From positions 62,001 to 126,000 of the forward strand of contig NZ_JARPQB010000013.1 of the NCBI RefSeq assembly GCF_029478665.1: a stretch of 64,000 nucleotides of DNA. The letters run 5' to 3'. Below, piece after piece: positions 49,830 to 59,286 of this stretch. How positions within the stretch are numbered: the stretch's first letter is position 1; each line of letters begins with the position of its first letter. The stretch comes from Pseudomonas entomophila. GTDB lineage: Bacteria > Pseudomonadota > Gammaproteobacteria > Pseudomonadales > Pseudomonadaceae. A program made the translations under genes and the position numbers. The notes under the pieces are model-generated. The model was not told the origin of the DNA. It ran no database searches and saw only the letters and a program-made list of their open reading frames with translations.

Positions 49830-50549
49830 ATGCCCATCAAGGACCCATCCAAGGTTGTCCCGGCCGCACCCGCCGAAAGCGCCGATGCCGCCCTGAAGCA
49901 TATCGTCGACGGCTTCCTGCGGTTCCACACCGAAGTCTTCCCCGAGCAGCAAGAGCTGTTCAAGAAGCTGGCCACCGCGCAAAAGCCGCGGGCCATGTTC
50001 ATCACCTGCGCCGACTCGCGCATCGTCCCCGAGCTGATCACCCAGAGCTCGCCAGGCGACCTGTTCGTCACCCGTAACGTCGGCAACGTCGTGCCGCCGT
50101 ATGGCCAGATGAACGGCGGTGTTTCCAGCGCCATCGAGTACGCCGTGCTGGCCTTGGGCGTGCACCACATCATCGTCTGCGGTCACTCCGACTGCGGCGC
50201 CATGCGCGCGGTGCTCAACCCGCACTCGCTGGACAAGATGCCGACCGTTTCCGCCTGGCTGCGCCATGCCGAAGTAGCGCGCACAGTGGTCGAGGACAAC
50301 TGCTCCTGCGGTAGCGAGCACGAAAGCATGCAGCTGCTGACAAAAGAGAACGTCATCGCCCAACTGCATCACCTGCGTACACACCCTTCGGTTGCTTCGC
50401 GCCTGGCGGCCGGCCAGCTGCACATCCATGGCTGGATCTACGATATCGAAACCAGCCAGATCGAAGCCTACGATGCCGCCAGCGACCGTTTCCTGCCGCT
50501 GACCGCAGGCGACTCGATCCCCTCCGCTACACCGAGAGGCCGCTACTAA
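49830..50549 (+). CDS. Beta-class carbonic anhydrase
   Basis: The enzyme interconverts CO2 and bicarbonate. The 239-residue protein has the zinc ligands Cys60 (CADSR, with the Asp62-Arg64 dyad), His119 and Cys122 (GHSDCGAM). It has no signal peptide, so it is cytoplasmic. AAGAGGATGAATC precedes the ATG. A SulP transporter follows 190 bp downstream, a frequent partnership for bicarbonate supply. Confidence 0.95.
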   Translation: MPIKDPSKVVPAAPAESADAALKHIVDGFLRFHTEVFPEQQELFKKLATAQKPRAMFITCADSRIVPELITQSSPGDLFVTRNVGNVVPPYGQMNGGVSSAIEYAVLALGVHHIIVCGHSDCGAMRAVLNPHSLDKMPTVSAWLRHAEVARTVVEDNCSCGSEHESMQLLTKENVIAQLHHLRTHPSVASRLAAGQLHIHGWIYDIETSQIEAYDAASDRFLPLTAGDSIPSATPRGRY

Positions 50550-50738
50550 GCGCCCCGAACACGCTGAAACGACCTTGATTGCCGGCTGCACCCAACGGGT
50601 GCGGCGCGGCCTTCGCCTGCCTTGAATTTCCCTGGACGCCTTGCCGGCAAACCCGCTGGCGGCCCGCGCCTGCGCGCGATTCAGGGATCCCCGTGCCTGC
50701 GGCCAGAGGAATGGCCGTGAACTTGAGAAAGGAGCGTC

Positions 50739-52274
50739 ATGGTGAACAAGACACAGATCAAAGCGGCATTGCCGCGTGAGTTGCTGGCCTCGGTGGTGGT
50801 ATTCCTGGTGGCCCTGCCATTGTGCATGGGCATTGCCATCGCCTCCGGCATGCCCCCGGCCAAAGGGCTGATCACCGGCATCATCGGCGGTATCGTGGTG
50901 GGCTTCCTGGCCGGCTCGCCGCTGCAGGTGAGCGGCCCGGCGGCGGGCCTGGCGGTGCTGGTGTTCGAACTGGTGCGCCAGCATGGCGTGGCCATGCTCG
51001 GGCCGATCCTGTTGCTGGCGGGGTTGCTGCAGTTGCTGGCCGGGCGCCTGCGGCTGGGCTGCTGGTTCCGGGTGACGGCGCCGGCGGTGGTGTACGGCAT
51101 GCTCGCCGGCATCGGCGTGCTGATCGTGCTGTCCCAGGTGCATGTGATGTTCGACACGGCGCCGCAGCCGTCGGGTGTGGATAACCTGCTGGGCTTCCCG
51201 GCGACGCTGGCTTCGGCCCTGCCGCTGGAAAGCGCGGGCAATGGCTGGCAGGCCGGCGCACTGGGCATGGGCACCATCGCCATCATGTGGGGCTGGGAGC
51301 GCTTTCGCCCGCAACGCCTGCGCTTCATCCCCGGTGCGCTGCTCGGGGTCGCGGCGATGACGGTCGTCAGCCTGTGGCTGGCGCTGCCGGTCAACCGCGT
51401 GCAAGTGCCTGCCGACCTGTCCCAAGCCATCGACTGGCTGCGCCCGGACGATTTGTTCAAGCTGGCCGACCCGACGTTGTTGGTAGCGGCCTTTGCCCTG
51501 GCGTTCATCGCCAGTGCCGAAACGTTGCTGTCGGCTGCCGCAGTGGACCGCATGCACAGCGGCCAGCGGTCGGATTTCGACCGTGAGCTGTCGGCGCAGG
51601 GTGTCGGCAACATGCTCTGCGGCGTGCTCGGCGCATTGCCGATGACCGGGGTGATCGTGCGCAGCTCGGCCAACGTGCAGGCCGGCGCGCAGACCCGGGC
51701 TTCGGCGATTCTGCATGGCTTGTGGTTGCTGGCCTTCGTGGTCGCGTTGAGCAGCGTGCTGCAGCAGATCCCGGTGGCGAGCCTGGCGGGTGTGCTGGTG
51801 TACACCGGTGTGAAGCTGGTGGACTTCAAGGCGTTCCGTGGCCTGGGCCGTTATGGGCGGATGCCGATGTTCACCTATGCCGCCACGGCATTGGCGATTG
51901 TCTTCACCGACCTGTTGACCGGTGTGCTGCTGGGCTTTGCCCTCACCTTGCTGAAGCTGGCGTTCAAGGCGGCGCGGTTGAAGATCAACCTGGTGGCGCT
52001 GGATGCGCCGGGGCACATGGAGCTGCGCCTGAGCGGGGCGGCGACGTTCCTCAAGGTGCCGGCGCTGACCCAGGTGCTGGAGACCGTGCCGGAAGGGACG
52101 ACGCTGCATGTGCCGTTGGGCAACCTGAGCTATATCGACCACTCCTGCCTGGAGTTGCTGGAGGACTGGGGACGCAGTGGCGCGGCCAAGGGGGCGCGGC
52201 TGGTGCTGGAAGAGCGGCGGTTGAAGCGGCGGGTCGAGGGTAGGTTAAGGACAACCGCTGGCGTTGGGGTCTAG
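50739..52274 (+). CDS. SulP family transporter, probable bicarbonate/anion uptake
   Basis: The inner-membrane protein of 511 residues has about 10-11 hydrophobic segments with the SulP motifs LPLCMGIAIASGMPPAKGL and SGPAAGLAV, and a shortened C-terminal STAS-like region (LSGAATFLKVPAL, LSYIDHSCLELLEDW). Its position behind a carbonic anhydrase favours bicarbonate (BicA-like) over sulfate; that is inference. AAAGGAGCG precedes the ATG. Confidence 0.87.
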   Translation: MVNKTQIKAALPRELLASVVVFLVALPLCMGIAIASGMPPAKGLITGIIGGIVVGFLAGSPLQVSGPAAGLAVLVFELVRQHGVAMLGPILLLAGLLQLLAGRLRLGCWFRVTAPAVVYGMLAGIGVLIVLSQVHVMFDTAPQPSGVDNLLGFPATLASALPLESAGNGWQAGALGMGTIAIMWGWERFRPQRLRFIPGALLGVAAMTVVSLWLALPVNRVQVPADLSQAIDWLRPDDLFKLADPTLLVAAFALAFIASAETLLSAAAVDRMHSGQRSDFDRELSAQGVGNMLCGVLGALPMTGVIVRSSANVQAGAQTRASAILHGLWLLAFVVALSSVLQQIPVASLAGVLVYTGVKLVDFKAFRGLGRYGRMPMFTYAATALAIVFTDLLTGVLLGFALTLLKLAFKAARLKINLVALDAPGHMELRLSGAATFLKVPALTQVLETVPEGTTLHVPLGNLSYIDHSCLELLEDWGRSGAAKGARLVLEERRLKRRVEGRLRTTAGVGV

Positions 52275-52283
52275 CAGGCAATC

Positions 52284-52389
52284 CTGGGGCTGCCTTGCAG
52301 CCCTTTCGCGGCACAAGGCCGCTCCTACAGGGATCGCGGTCATCTGTAGGAGCGGCCTTGTGCCGCGAAAGGGCCGCGCAGCGGCCCCT
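52284..52389. repeat. Inverted REP pair
   Basis: GGCCTTGTGCC-type units with outer GGGGC/GCCCC hairpins on both sides, separating two convergent genes. Confidence 0.92.
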
Positions 52390-52395
52390 GCAATC

Positions 52396-53037
52396 TCAAG
52401 CCGACTGCCCCAGCTCGACCCCGAGCTGGCGCGACAGGCACGGCCAGCGCTTCCACGCCGCGCCGGTTTCCGGGCTCGACAGCTTGTCGCGGTAAGCCTC
52501 CACCGATTCGGCGGCAAAGCTCTCGTCATCGAGCATCTCATCCACCGAATGGTGCACCACCTCGTCCAGCTGGTTGGCGAAGGTTTCGCCGATCAACTGG
52601 TGGGCGATCAGGTTGGCGACCGTGGTATCCACCGGAATCAGCGGCTGCTGGAAATGGCGGATGTACAGGTCGTTGACCTCCTCGACCAGGCGGTGTGCCA
52701 GGTAGGCCTCGTCCAGCAGGCAGTCGAGACCGACATGCCCGGCCATCACGCTGGGCGGCTGCAGGAAGTAGGCTTCGGCGATTTTCAGCACCGGTTTGAT
52801 CTGCGACTCGATGCCGGCCTCAAGCGCCACGTTATGCGCGGCCTCGAGCAGTTCCGGAACCTCGTTGATGTAGGCGCCGACAAAACGCGCCAGCGTACCC
52901 TGGGCATCCTGCTGGGGTAGTTGGATCGAGGGATGCAGGTGTGGCAGTTGCAGTTCGAGGCGGGCTTTCAGTTGGCCTGTGCGGCTCTCATGTTGATGGG
53001 CGGTTTCGATCTGCTCGCGTACAGCAGCGATGTTCAT
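52396..53037 (-). CDS. Conserved hypothetical protein upstream of the cox cluster
   Basis: The 213-residue protein is mostly helical and acidic, without signal peptide, membrane segments or motifs I recognise. A protein of this kind lies at the same place in P. aeruginosa (next to coxB). It diverges from coxB over 379 bp. Confidence 0.78.
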   Translation of the reverse strand: MNIAAVREQIETAHQHESRTGQLKARLELQLPHLHPSIQLPQQDAQGTLARFVGAYINEVPELLEAAHNVALEAGIESQIKPVLKIAEAYFLQPPSVMAGHVGLDCLLDEAYLAHRLVEEVNDLYIRHFQQPLIPVDTTVANLIAHQLIGETFANQLDEVVHHSVDEMLDDESFAAESVEAYRDKLSSPETGAAWKRWPCLSRQLGVELGQSA

Positions 53038-53416
53038 GACAACTCCAGGGACAAGGCGTTACAAACGGAAGACACTAAGTTAGCTTGCTTACGAGAATGC
53101 CTAAGACGCATTTGTTATATCTCTGAGACACGTGTAGGAAATTGGCTATATCAATGTGCCATCATTGTGCCCCGCCCCAGTATTCATGCGGCTTTCAGCG
53201 CAAACGTTTGGATGGGTGAAGATCATTTAAAACCCTTCATTGCGCACCATTGGTCGGTGTCTATACTCCGCTTGAAACGTGATTCGTTGATGAGGCCCGA
53301 CTGCCGTTTGCAGGGGGCTCGGTCGTCGAAGCCAGGCAGTCTTGGCCGCCGTTCCCCCCCATGTCGTAAGGTCGTCCGCGCCTCCGGGACTACAAGAACG
53401 ATAAGGGGAACCCGCA
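53038..53416. promoter_or_regulatory. 379-bp divergent spacer with cox promoter
   Basis: The left half is AT-rich and may hold the promoter of the minus-strand gene. A candidate cox promoter is TTGCGC (53240-53245), 16 bp, TATACT (53262-53267). This gives a start near 53274 and a leader of about 140 nt that includes a C-run. No gene is seen. Confidence 0.55.
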
Positions 53417-54544
53417 ATGATGCGACATCCACATGTCTGGATGGGCCTGTTGCTGTGGTCAATGTTTGGTCAGGCACAGGCGGCATGGACCGTGAACATG
53501 GCTCCCGGGGCGACGGACGTCTCCCACGCCGTGTTCGACCTGCACATGACCATCTTCTGGATCTGCGTGATCATCGGCATCGTGGTGTTCGGCGCGATGT
53601 TCTGGTCGATGGTCATCCACCGCCGCTCCACCGGCCAGCAGCCCGCGCATTTCCACGAGCACACCTGGGTGGAAATCCTCTGGACCGTCGTCCCCTTCCT
53701 GATCCTCGTGGCAATGGCCATCCCGGCCACCAAGACCCTGATCGACATCTACGACGCCAGTGAGTCGGACATCGACATCCAGGTCACCGGCTACCAGTGG
53801 AAGTGGCACTACAAGTACCTGGGCCAGGACGTCGAGTTCTTCAGCAACCTGGCCACCCCCGCCGACCAGATCCACAACAAGGCGCCCAAGGACGAGCACT
53901 ACCTGCTCGAAGTCGACCAGCCGCTGGTGCTGCCGGTGGGGGCCAAGGTGCGCTTCCTGGTCACCGCCGCCGATGTCATCCATTCCTGGTGGGTGCCGGC
54001 CTTCGCGGTCAAGCGCGACGCCATCCCCGGCTTCGTCAACGAAGCCTGGACCCGCATCGAGAAGCCCGGCATCTACCGTGGCCAGTGCACCGAGCTGTGC
54101 GGCAAGGACCACGGTTTCATGCCGGTGGTGGTGGAGGTGAAGTCCAAGGCCGACTACGAGACCTGGCTGGGCGAGCGCAAGGCCGAGGCAGCCAAGCTCA
54201 AGGAGCTGACCAGCAAGGACTGGACCCTGCAGGAGCTGGTCGAGCGTGGCGACAAGGTCTACCACACCACCTGCGTGGCCTGTCACCAGGCCGAGGGCCA
54301 GGGCTTGCCGCCGATGTTCCCGGCACTCAAGGGTTCGAAGGTCGCCACCGGGCCGAAGGAAGGCCACCTGAGCATTGTCTTCCACGGCAAGCCCGGCACC
54401 GCCATGGCAGCGTTCGGCAAGCAGCTCTCGGAAGTCGACATCGCCGCCGTGGTCACCTACGAGCGCAACGCCTGGGGCAACAACAAGGGCGACATGGTCA
54501 CGCCGAAGGACGTGCTGGCGCTCAAGCAGGCGGAAAGCAAATGA
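53417..54544 (+). CDS. coxB: Cytochrome c oxidase subunit II with fused cytochrome c domain
   Basis: Subunit II accepts electrons from cytochrome c at its CuA centre. The 375-residue protein has a signal peptide, two membrane segments (about 40-60, 80-100), the CuA motif CTELCGKDHGFM (Cys224, Cys228, His232, Met235) and a heme c site CVACH (286-290) in a C-terminal extension. Adjacent ATGs at 53417 and 53420 are both possible; AAGGGGA lies just upstream. It starts the cox operon. Confidence 0.96.
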   Translation: MMRHPHVWMGLLLWSMFGQAQAAWTVNMAPGATDVSHAVFDLHMTIFWICVIIGIVVFGAMFWSMVIHRRSTGQQPAHFHEHTWVEILWTVVPFLILVAMAIPATKTLIDIYDASESDIDIQVTGYQWKWHYKYLGQDVEFFSNLATPADQIHNKAPKDEHYLLEVDQPLVLPVGAKVRFLVTAADVIHSWWVPAFAVKRDAIPGFVNEAWTRIEKPGIYRGQCTELCGKDHGFMPVVVEVKSKADYETWLGERKAEAAKLKELTSKDWTLQELVERGDKVYHTTCVACHQAEGQGLPPMFPALKGSKVATGPKEGHLSIVFHGKPGTAMAAFGKQLSEVDIAAVVTYERNAWGNNKGDMVTPKDVLALKQAESK

Positions 54545-54575
54545 ACCGGTGCCTTAGGGTTGCAGGAGACAGGAC

Positions 54576-56165
54576 ATGAGTGCAGTGATCGACGACCACG
54601 CCCACGGTCATGAACACGCCCACGGCCCGGCCAAGGGCCTGATGCGCTGGGTGCTGACCACCAACCACAAGGACATCGGCACGATGTACCTGTGGTTCGC
54701 CTTCACCATGTTCCTGCTCGGCGGTTCGTTCGCCATGGTGATCCGCGCCGAGCTGTTCCAGCCCGGGCTGCAGATCGTCGAGCCGGCGTTCTTCAACCAG
54801 ATGACCACCATGCACGGGCTGATCATGGTGTTCGGCGCGGTGATGCCGGCGTTCGTCGGGCTGGCCAACTGGATGATCCCGCTGATGATCGGCGCCCCGG
54901 ACATGGCCCTGCCGCGGATGAACAACTTCAGCTTCTGGCTGCTGCCTGCGGCGTTCCTGCTGCTGGTCTCGACCCTGTTCAGCCCCGGCGGCGGGCCCAA
55001 CTTCGGCTGGACCTTCTACGCGCCGCTGTCGACCACCTACGCCCCGGCCAGCGTGACCTTCTTCATCTTCGCCATCCACCTGATGGGCATCAGCTCGATC
55101 ATGGGCGCGATCAACGTGATCGCCACCATCCTCAACCTGCGCGCACCGGGCATGACCCTGATGAAAATGCCGCTGTTCGTCTGGACCTGGCTGATCACCG
55201 CGTTCCTGCTGATCGCGGTGATGCCGGTGCTGGCCGGCGTGGTGACCATGATGCTGATGGACATCCATTTCGGCACCAGCTTCTTCAGTGCTGCCGGCGG
55301 CGGCGACCCGGTGCTGTTCCAGCACGTGTTCTGGTTCTTCGGCCACCCCGAGGTGTACATCATGATCCTGCCCGCCTTCGGCGCGGTCAGCTCGATCATC
55401 CCTGCGTTCTCGCGCAAGCCGCTGTTCGGCTACACCTCGATGGTCTATGCCACCGGCGCGATTGCCTTCCTGTCGTTCATCGTCTGGGCCCACCACATGT
55501 TCGTGGTGGGCATCCCGGTGGTGGGCGAGCTGTTCTTCATGTACGCCACCATGCTGATCGCCGTGCCCACCGGGGTGAAGGTGTTCAACTGGGTCAGCAC
55601 CATGTGGGAGGGCTCGCTGACCTTCGAAACCCCCATGCTGTTCGCCATCGCCTTCGTCATCCTGTTCACCATCGGTGGTTTCTCCGGGCTGATGCTGGCC
55701 ATCGCCCCGGCGGACTTCCAGTACCACGACACCTACTTTGTGGTCGCCCACTTCCACTATGTGCTGGTGCCCGGGGCGATCTTCGGCATCTTCGCCTCGG
55801 CTTACTACTGGCTGCCGAAATGGACCGGGCACATGTATGACGAAACCCTTGGCAAGCTGCACTTCTGGTTGTCGTTCATCGGCATGAACATGGCCTTCTT
55901 CCCCATGCACTTCGTCGGCCTGGCCGGCATGCCGCGGCGGATCCCCGACTACAACCTGCAGTTCGCCGACTTCAACATGGTGTCGTCGATCGGTGCGTTC
56001 ATCTTCGGCGCCACGCAGATCTTCTTCCTGTTCATCGTCATCAAATGCATTCGCGGCGGCGCGCCGGCAGCGGCCAAGCCCTGGGACGGCGCCGAGGGGC
56101 TGGAGTGGTCGATTCCGTCGCCGGCGCCGTACCACACCTTCCAGACCCCTCCGGAAGTGAAGTAG
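54576..56165 (+). CDS. coxA: Cytochrome c oxidase subunit I
   Basis: CoxA is the catalytic heme a / heme a3-CuB subunit. The 529-residue protein has about 12 membrane segments, the heme ligand region TMHGLIMVFGAVMP, the CuB motif WFFGHPEVYI (His-Tyr crosslink) and the WAHHMFVVG pair, with YFVVAHFHYVL for both hemes. It lies 31 bp after coxB. Confidence 0.98.
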   Translation: MSAVIDDHAHGHEHAHGPAKGLMRWVLTTNHKDIGTMYLWFAFTMFLLGGSFAMVIRAELFQPGLQIVEPAFFNQMTTMHGLIMVFGAVMPAFVGLANWMIPLMIGAPDMALPRMNNFSFWLLPAAFLLLVSTLFSPGGGPNFGWTFYAPLSTTYAPASVTFFIFAIHLMGISSIMGAINVIATILNLRAPGMTLMKMPLFVWTWLITAFLLIAVMPVLAGVVTMMLMDIHFGTSFFSAAGGGDPVLFQHVFWFFGHPEVYIMILPAFGAVSSIIPAFSRKPLFGYTSMVYATGAIAFLSFIVWAHHMFVVGIPVVGELFFMYATMLIAVPTGVKVFNWVSTMWEGSLTFETPMLFAIAFVILFTIGGFSGLMLAIAPADFQYHDTYFVVAHFHYVLVPGAIFGIFASAYYWLPKWTGHMYDETLGKLHFWLSFIGMNMAFFPMHFVGLAGMPRRIPDYNLQFADFNMVSSIGAFIFGATQIFFLFIVIKCIRGGAPAAAKPWDGAEGLEWSIPSPAPYHTFQTPPEVK

Positions 56166-56175
56166 GAGCCTTGCA

Positions 56176-56733
56176 ATGGACGGCCTTTCGCTCAAACGCC
56201 TGGTCACTCGCCTGCTGATGCTGACGGTGGTGATGTTCGCCTTCGGCTTCGCCCTGGTGCCGATCTACGACGTGATGTGCAAGGCCTTCGGCATCAACGG
56301 CAAGACCGGCGGGCAATACGAGGGCAGCCAGGTCAGCGACCCGTCACGCTCGGTGCGGGTGCAGTTCATGTCGACCAATGCCGGCGACATGAGCTGGGAG
56401 TTCCACTCCACCGCCGACCAGCTCGAAGTCAACCCGGGGGCGGTGAACCAGATGATCTTCATTGCCCGCAACCCCACCGACAAGCCCATGAGCGCCCAGG
56501 CCATCCCCAGCATCACCCCGGCCGAGGCCGCGGCGTATTTCCACAAGACCGAGTGCTTCTGTTTCACCCAGCAGGTGCTGCAGCCGGGCGAGCGCATCGA
56601 GATGCCGGTGCGCTTCATCGTCGACCGCGACCTGCCGGAGTCGGTGAAACACCTGACCCTGGCCTACACCCTGTTCGACATCACCGCTCGCCACCCCCCG
56701 GTCGCCCATGTCGCGACCGAGGCCGCCCGTTGA
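56176..56733 (+). CDS. ctaG: Cytochrome c oxidase assembly protein Cox11/CtaG
   Basis: Cox11 delivers copper to the CuB site. The 185-residue protein has an N-terminal membrane anchor (about 10-30), the conserved PIYDVMCKAFGINGKT and the copper motif CFCFTQQ. It lies 10 bp after coxA. Confidence 0.95.
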   Translation: MDGLSLKRLVTRLLMLTVVMFAFGFALVPIYDVMCKAFGINGKTGGQYEGSQVSDPSRSVRVQFMSTNAGDMSWEFHSTADQLEVNPGAVNQMIFIARNPTDKPMSAQAIPSITPAEAAAYFHKTECFCFTQQVLQPGERIEMPVRFIVDRDLPESVKHLTLAYTLFDITARHPPVAHVATEAAR

Positions 56734-56749
56734 GGGAAGGAGATCAACC

Positions 56750-57637
56750 ATGGCAAGCCACGAGCATTACTACGTCCCGGCGCAGAGCAAGTGGCCGATC
56801 ATCGCCACGATCGGCATGTTCATCACCGTGTTCGGCCTGGGCACCTGGTTCAACGACCTCAAGGCCGGCCACCCGGAATCCCACGGGCCGCTGATCTTCT
56901 TCGTTGGCGGGTTGTTCCTGGCGTACATGTTGTTCGGCTGGTTCGGCGCGGTGGTCAAGGAGAGCCACGCGGGGCTGTACAGCTCGCAGATGGACCGCTC
57001 GTTCCGCTGGGGCATGAGCTGGTTCATCTTCTCCGAGGTGATGTTCTTCCTGGCGTTCTTCGGGGCGCTGTTCTATGTGCGGGTGCTGGCCGGGCCGTGG
57101 CTGGGGGGCGAGGGGCACAAGGGCGTGGCGCACATGCTCTGGCCCAACTTCGAGTTTGTCTGGCCACTGCTGCATACGCCCGATCCGAAACTGTTCCCGC
57201 CGCCGAAGGAAGTGATCGACCCGTGGCACCTGCCGTTGATCAACACCATCCTGCTGGTGAGCTCCAGCGTGACCGTGACCATCGCCCACCACGCCTTGCG
57301 CAAGGGGCATCGCGGCCCGCTGAAACTGTGGTTGGGGCTGACGATCCTGCTGGGGCTGTCGTTCCTGGCGTTGCAGGCCTACGAGTACCACGAGGCCTAC
57401 ACCAAGCTGGGGCTGACGCTGGGGTCGGGGGTCTATGGCGCGACGTTCTTCATGCTCACGGGCTTCCACGGCGCGCATGTGACGCTGGGGACAGTGATCC
57501 TGTTCGTGATGTTCTGCCGGGTGCTGCGGGGGCACTTCAACCCGGAGAAGCACTTCGGGTTCGAGGCGGCGAGTTGGTACTGGCACTTCGTCGATGTGGT
57601 GTGGGTGGGGTTGTTCATCTTTGTGTATGTGCTGTAG
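56750..57637 (+). CDS. coxC: Cytochrome c oxidase subunit III
   Basis: CoxC is the third core subunit, 295 residues with seven hydrophobic segments (SEVMFFLAFFGALFY, FMLTGFHGAHVTLGT, WYWHFVDVVWVGLF). The ATG at 56750 follows GGAAGGAG. The stop TAG is formed by a REP sequence, CTGTAGG. Confidence 0.97.
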   Translation: MASHEHYYVPAQSKWPIIATIGMFITVFGLGTWFNDLKAGHPESHGPLIFFVGGLFLAYMLFGWFGAVVKESHAGLYSSQMDRSFRWGMSWFIFSEVMFFLAFFGALFYVRVLAGPWLGGEGHKGVAHMLWPNFEFVWPLLHTPDPKLFPPPKEVIDPWHLPLINTILLVSSSVTVTIAHHALRKGHRGPLKLWLGLTILLGLSFLALQAYEYHEAYTKLGLTLGSGVYGATFFMLTGFHGAHVTLGTVILFVMFCRVLRGHFNPEKHFGFEAASWYWHFVDVVWVGLFIFVYVL

Positions 57638-57708
57638 GCGCGGCTTCAGACGCGAAGCCGGGTGGCACCCGCTTTGCGGGTGATCGCGGCTGAAGCCGCT
57701 CCTACAGG
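57632..57708. repeat. Inverted REP pair overlapping the coxC stop
   Basis: A left arm with two base changes (CTGTAGGCGCGGCTTCAGAC) and an intact right arm around a GGCACCCGCTTTGCGGGTG hairpin. It may lower transcription into the downstream assembly genes. Confidence 0.88.
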
Positions 57709-57722
57709 GGGTGGTGGTGATT

Positions 57723-57926
57723 TCAGAAGGGGGCGTGCGAGACCAGCTGGCCGCTGATCAAGCCCCAGGCCACCAGCCCGATGGTCAGGGCCGCCAGGGT
57801 GACACGCACGGTCAGGGCCTTGAGCAGGCGGGTCGAATGGTCGTCGTCCTTGACCAGGAATACCAGGCCACTGAACAGGCTGGCGACCGTGGCCAGCAGC
57901 ATCAGGACTATCGCGGCCTTGAGCAT
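57723..57926 (-). CDS. DUF2909 twin-transmembrane protein
   Basis: The 67-residue protein has two membrane segments (about 5-25 and 42-60) separated by KDDDHSTRLLKAL. It is read against the cox genes. GGAG precedes the ATG by 7 bases. Its constant place in cox clusters suggests a role with oxidase assembly, not proven. Confidence 0.87.
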   Translation of the reverse strand: MLKAAIVLMLLATVASLFSGLVFLVKDDDHSTRLLKALTVRVTLAALTIGLVAWGLISGQLVSHAPF

Positions 57927-57989
57927 GGCGCTACTCCGGGGGGATGCGGTGATGAGATCAAGTATAGCGGTTGCCCCGACGAGGCCCCG

Positions 57990-58733
57990 ATGAGGCCGTT
58001 TCGTCCGGGCTGGGTCCCGACTCTGGTGGTGCTCGCGCTGCTGCCGGGGCTGCTCTCGCTCGGCTGTTGGCAGCTACGCCGCGCCGACGAAAAGCGTGCC
58101 CTGGTCGATACCTACACCGAGCGCCAGATCGAGGCGCCGGTGGCCGCCGCGCAATTGCGCCAGTTGCCGGATCCCGCCTTCTACCCCGTACACCTTTATG
58201 GTCGCTTCGACGCCGAGCACAGCCTGCTGCTGGATAACCAGCTGCGCGATGGCAAACCTGGCGTCGAGCTGCTGCAGCCCTTCCACGACCAGGCCAGCGG
58301 GCAGTGGCTGCTGGTCAATCGCGGCTGGCTGCCCTGGCCGGATCGTCGCGTGCCGGTGCGTTTCGATACCCCCGGCCAGCCGCTGGCGCTCGAGGCCTCG
58401 GTGTATGTCGCGCCCGGCAAGACGTTCCAGCTCCACCCCGATTCGACCGAAGGCGGGTGGCCGCATCTGCTCACCGCCATCGACCCGGCCGTGCTCTGGC
58501 AGCAACTGGGGCGCGATGGCTTCGCCCATGAACTGCGCCTGCAACCGGGTCCGGCCAGCTATCGGCTGGGCTGGCCGGTAGTCGCCATGGGGCCTGAAAA
58601 GCACCTGGGCTATGCCGTGCAGTGGTTCGCCCTGGCCACGGCATTGCTGCTGCTCTACCTCTATTTCGGCTGGCATCACAACGACAAGGAGAACCGCCAT
58701 GGCCGCCGCCACGAGTCCATTGCACGCACCTGA
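57990..58733 (+). CDS. SURF1 family cytochrome oxidase biogenesis protein
   Basis: SURF1 helps insert heme a into subunit I. The 247-residue protein has a membrane segment at each end (about 10-28 and 205-225) around a periplasmic domain with FYPVHLYGRFD and LLVNRGWLPWP. It starts at the ATG at 57990; upstream frame is spacer and shadow. It overlaps the next gene by 35 nt. Confidence 0.93.
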   Translation: MRPFRPGWVPTLVVLALLPGLLSLGCWQLRRADEKRALVDTYTERQIEAPVAAAQLRQLPDPAFYPVHLYGRFDAEHSLLLDNQLRDGKPGVELLQPFHDQASGQWLLVNRGWLPWPDRRVPVRFDTPGQPLALEASVYVAPGKTFQLHPDSTEGGWPHLLTAIDPAVLWQQLGRDGFAHELRLQPGPASYRLGWPVVAMGPEKHLGYAVQWFALATALLLLYLYFGWHHNDKENRHGRRHESIART

Positions 58734-59277
58734 GGGCCGCAAGGCCCGCGGGCGCTTGCAGTTGCTGCTGATCCTGTCCGTCGTGCTCGGGCCGATGATC
58801 CTCGCCACCAGCATGTACAAGCTGCAGTTCTGGGTGCCGGATGGGCGCAGCTATCACGGCGTGATGATCGGCAATGGCCTGGGCCGCGCCGACATCGGCA
58901 TCGATGCCCAGGATGAACGGTGGCAACTGCTGGTCAGCGCCCCCGAGGCCTGCGCCGAAGACTGCCGGCAGTTGGTGTACCTGGCCCGGCAGATCCAGAT
59001 CGGCTTGGGCCGCGACGCCAGCCGCGCCAGCCATGCCTTGGCTTCGGCCCAGGCGTTGGATGGCGATTACCAGGGCGTGCTCGAGCGTGAGTACCCGCAG
59101 TTGCAGCGCTATCCGCTGGACGCCCAGCGTTACCGGCAAAAGGTTGGCGAGCCTGGCCCGCAGCTGTGGATCGTCGACCCCCATGGCAACCTGGTGCTGC
59201 GCTATGACGCCAAGGCCAACGGCAAGCAGGTGCTGGACGACCTGCGCCACCTGCTCAAGCTGTCCAACATCGGCTAG
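58699..59277 (+). CDS. Membrane-anchored Sco/thioredoxin-like protein with CX3C motif
   Basis: The 192-residue protein has a signal anchor (about 22-42) and a thioredoxin-like body whose Cys85-X3-Cys89 (CAEDC) lies where Sco proteins have CPxxC, followed by LWIVDPHGNLVLRYD near the C-terminus. It probably takes part in CuA or disulfide handling. The ATG at 58699 follows AAGGAG. It is translationally coupled to SURF1. Confidence 0.8.
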   Translation: MAAATSPLHAPEGRKARGRLQLLLILSVVLGPMILATSMYKLQFWVPDGRSYHGVMIGNGLGRADIGIDAQDERWQLLVSAPEACAEDCRQLVYLARQIQIGLGRDASRASHALASAQALDGDYQGVLEREYPQLQRYPLDAQRYRQKVGEPGPQLWIVDPHGNLVLRYDAKANGKQVLDDLRHLLKLSNIG

Positions 59278-59286
59278 GAGGCTGCC

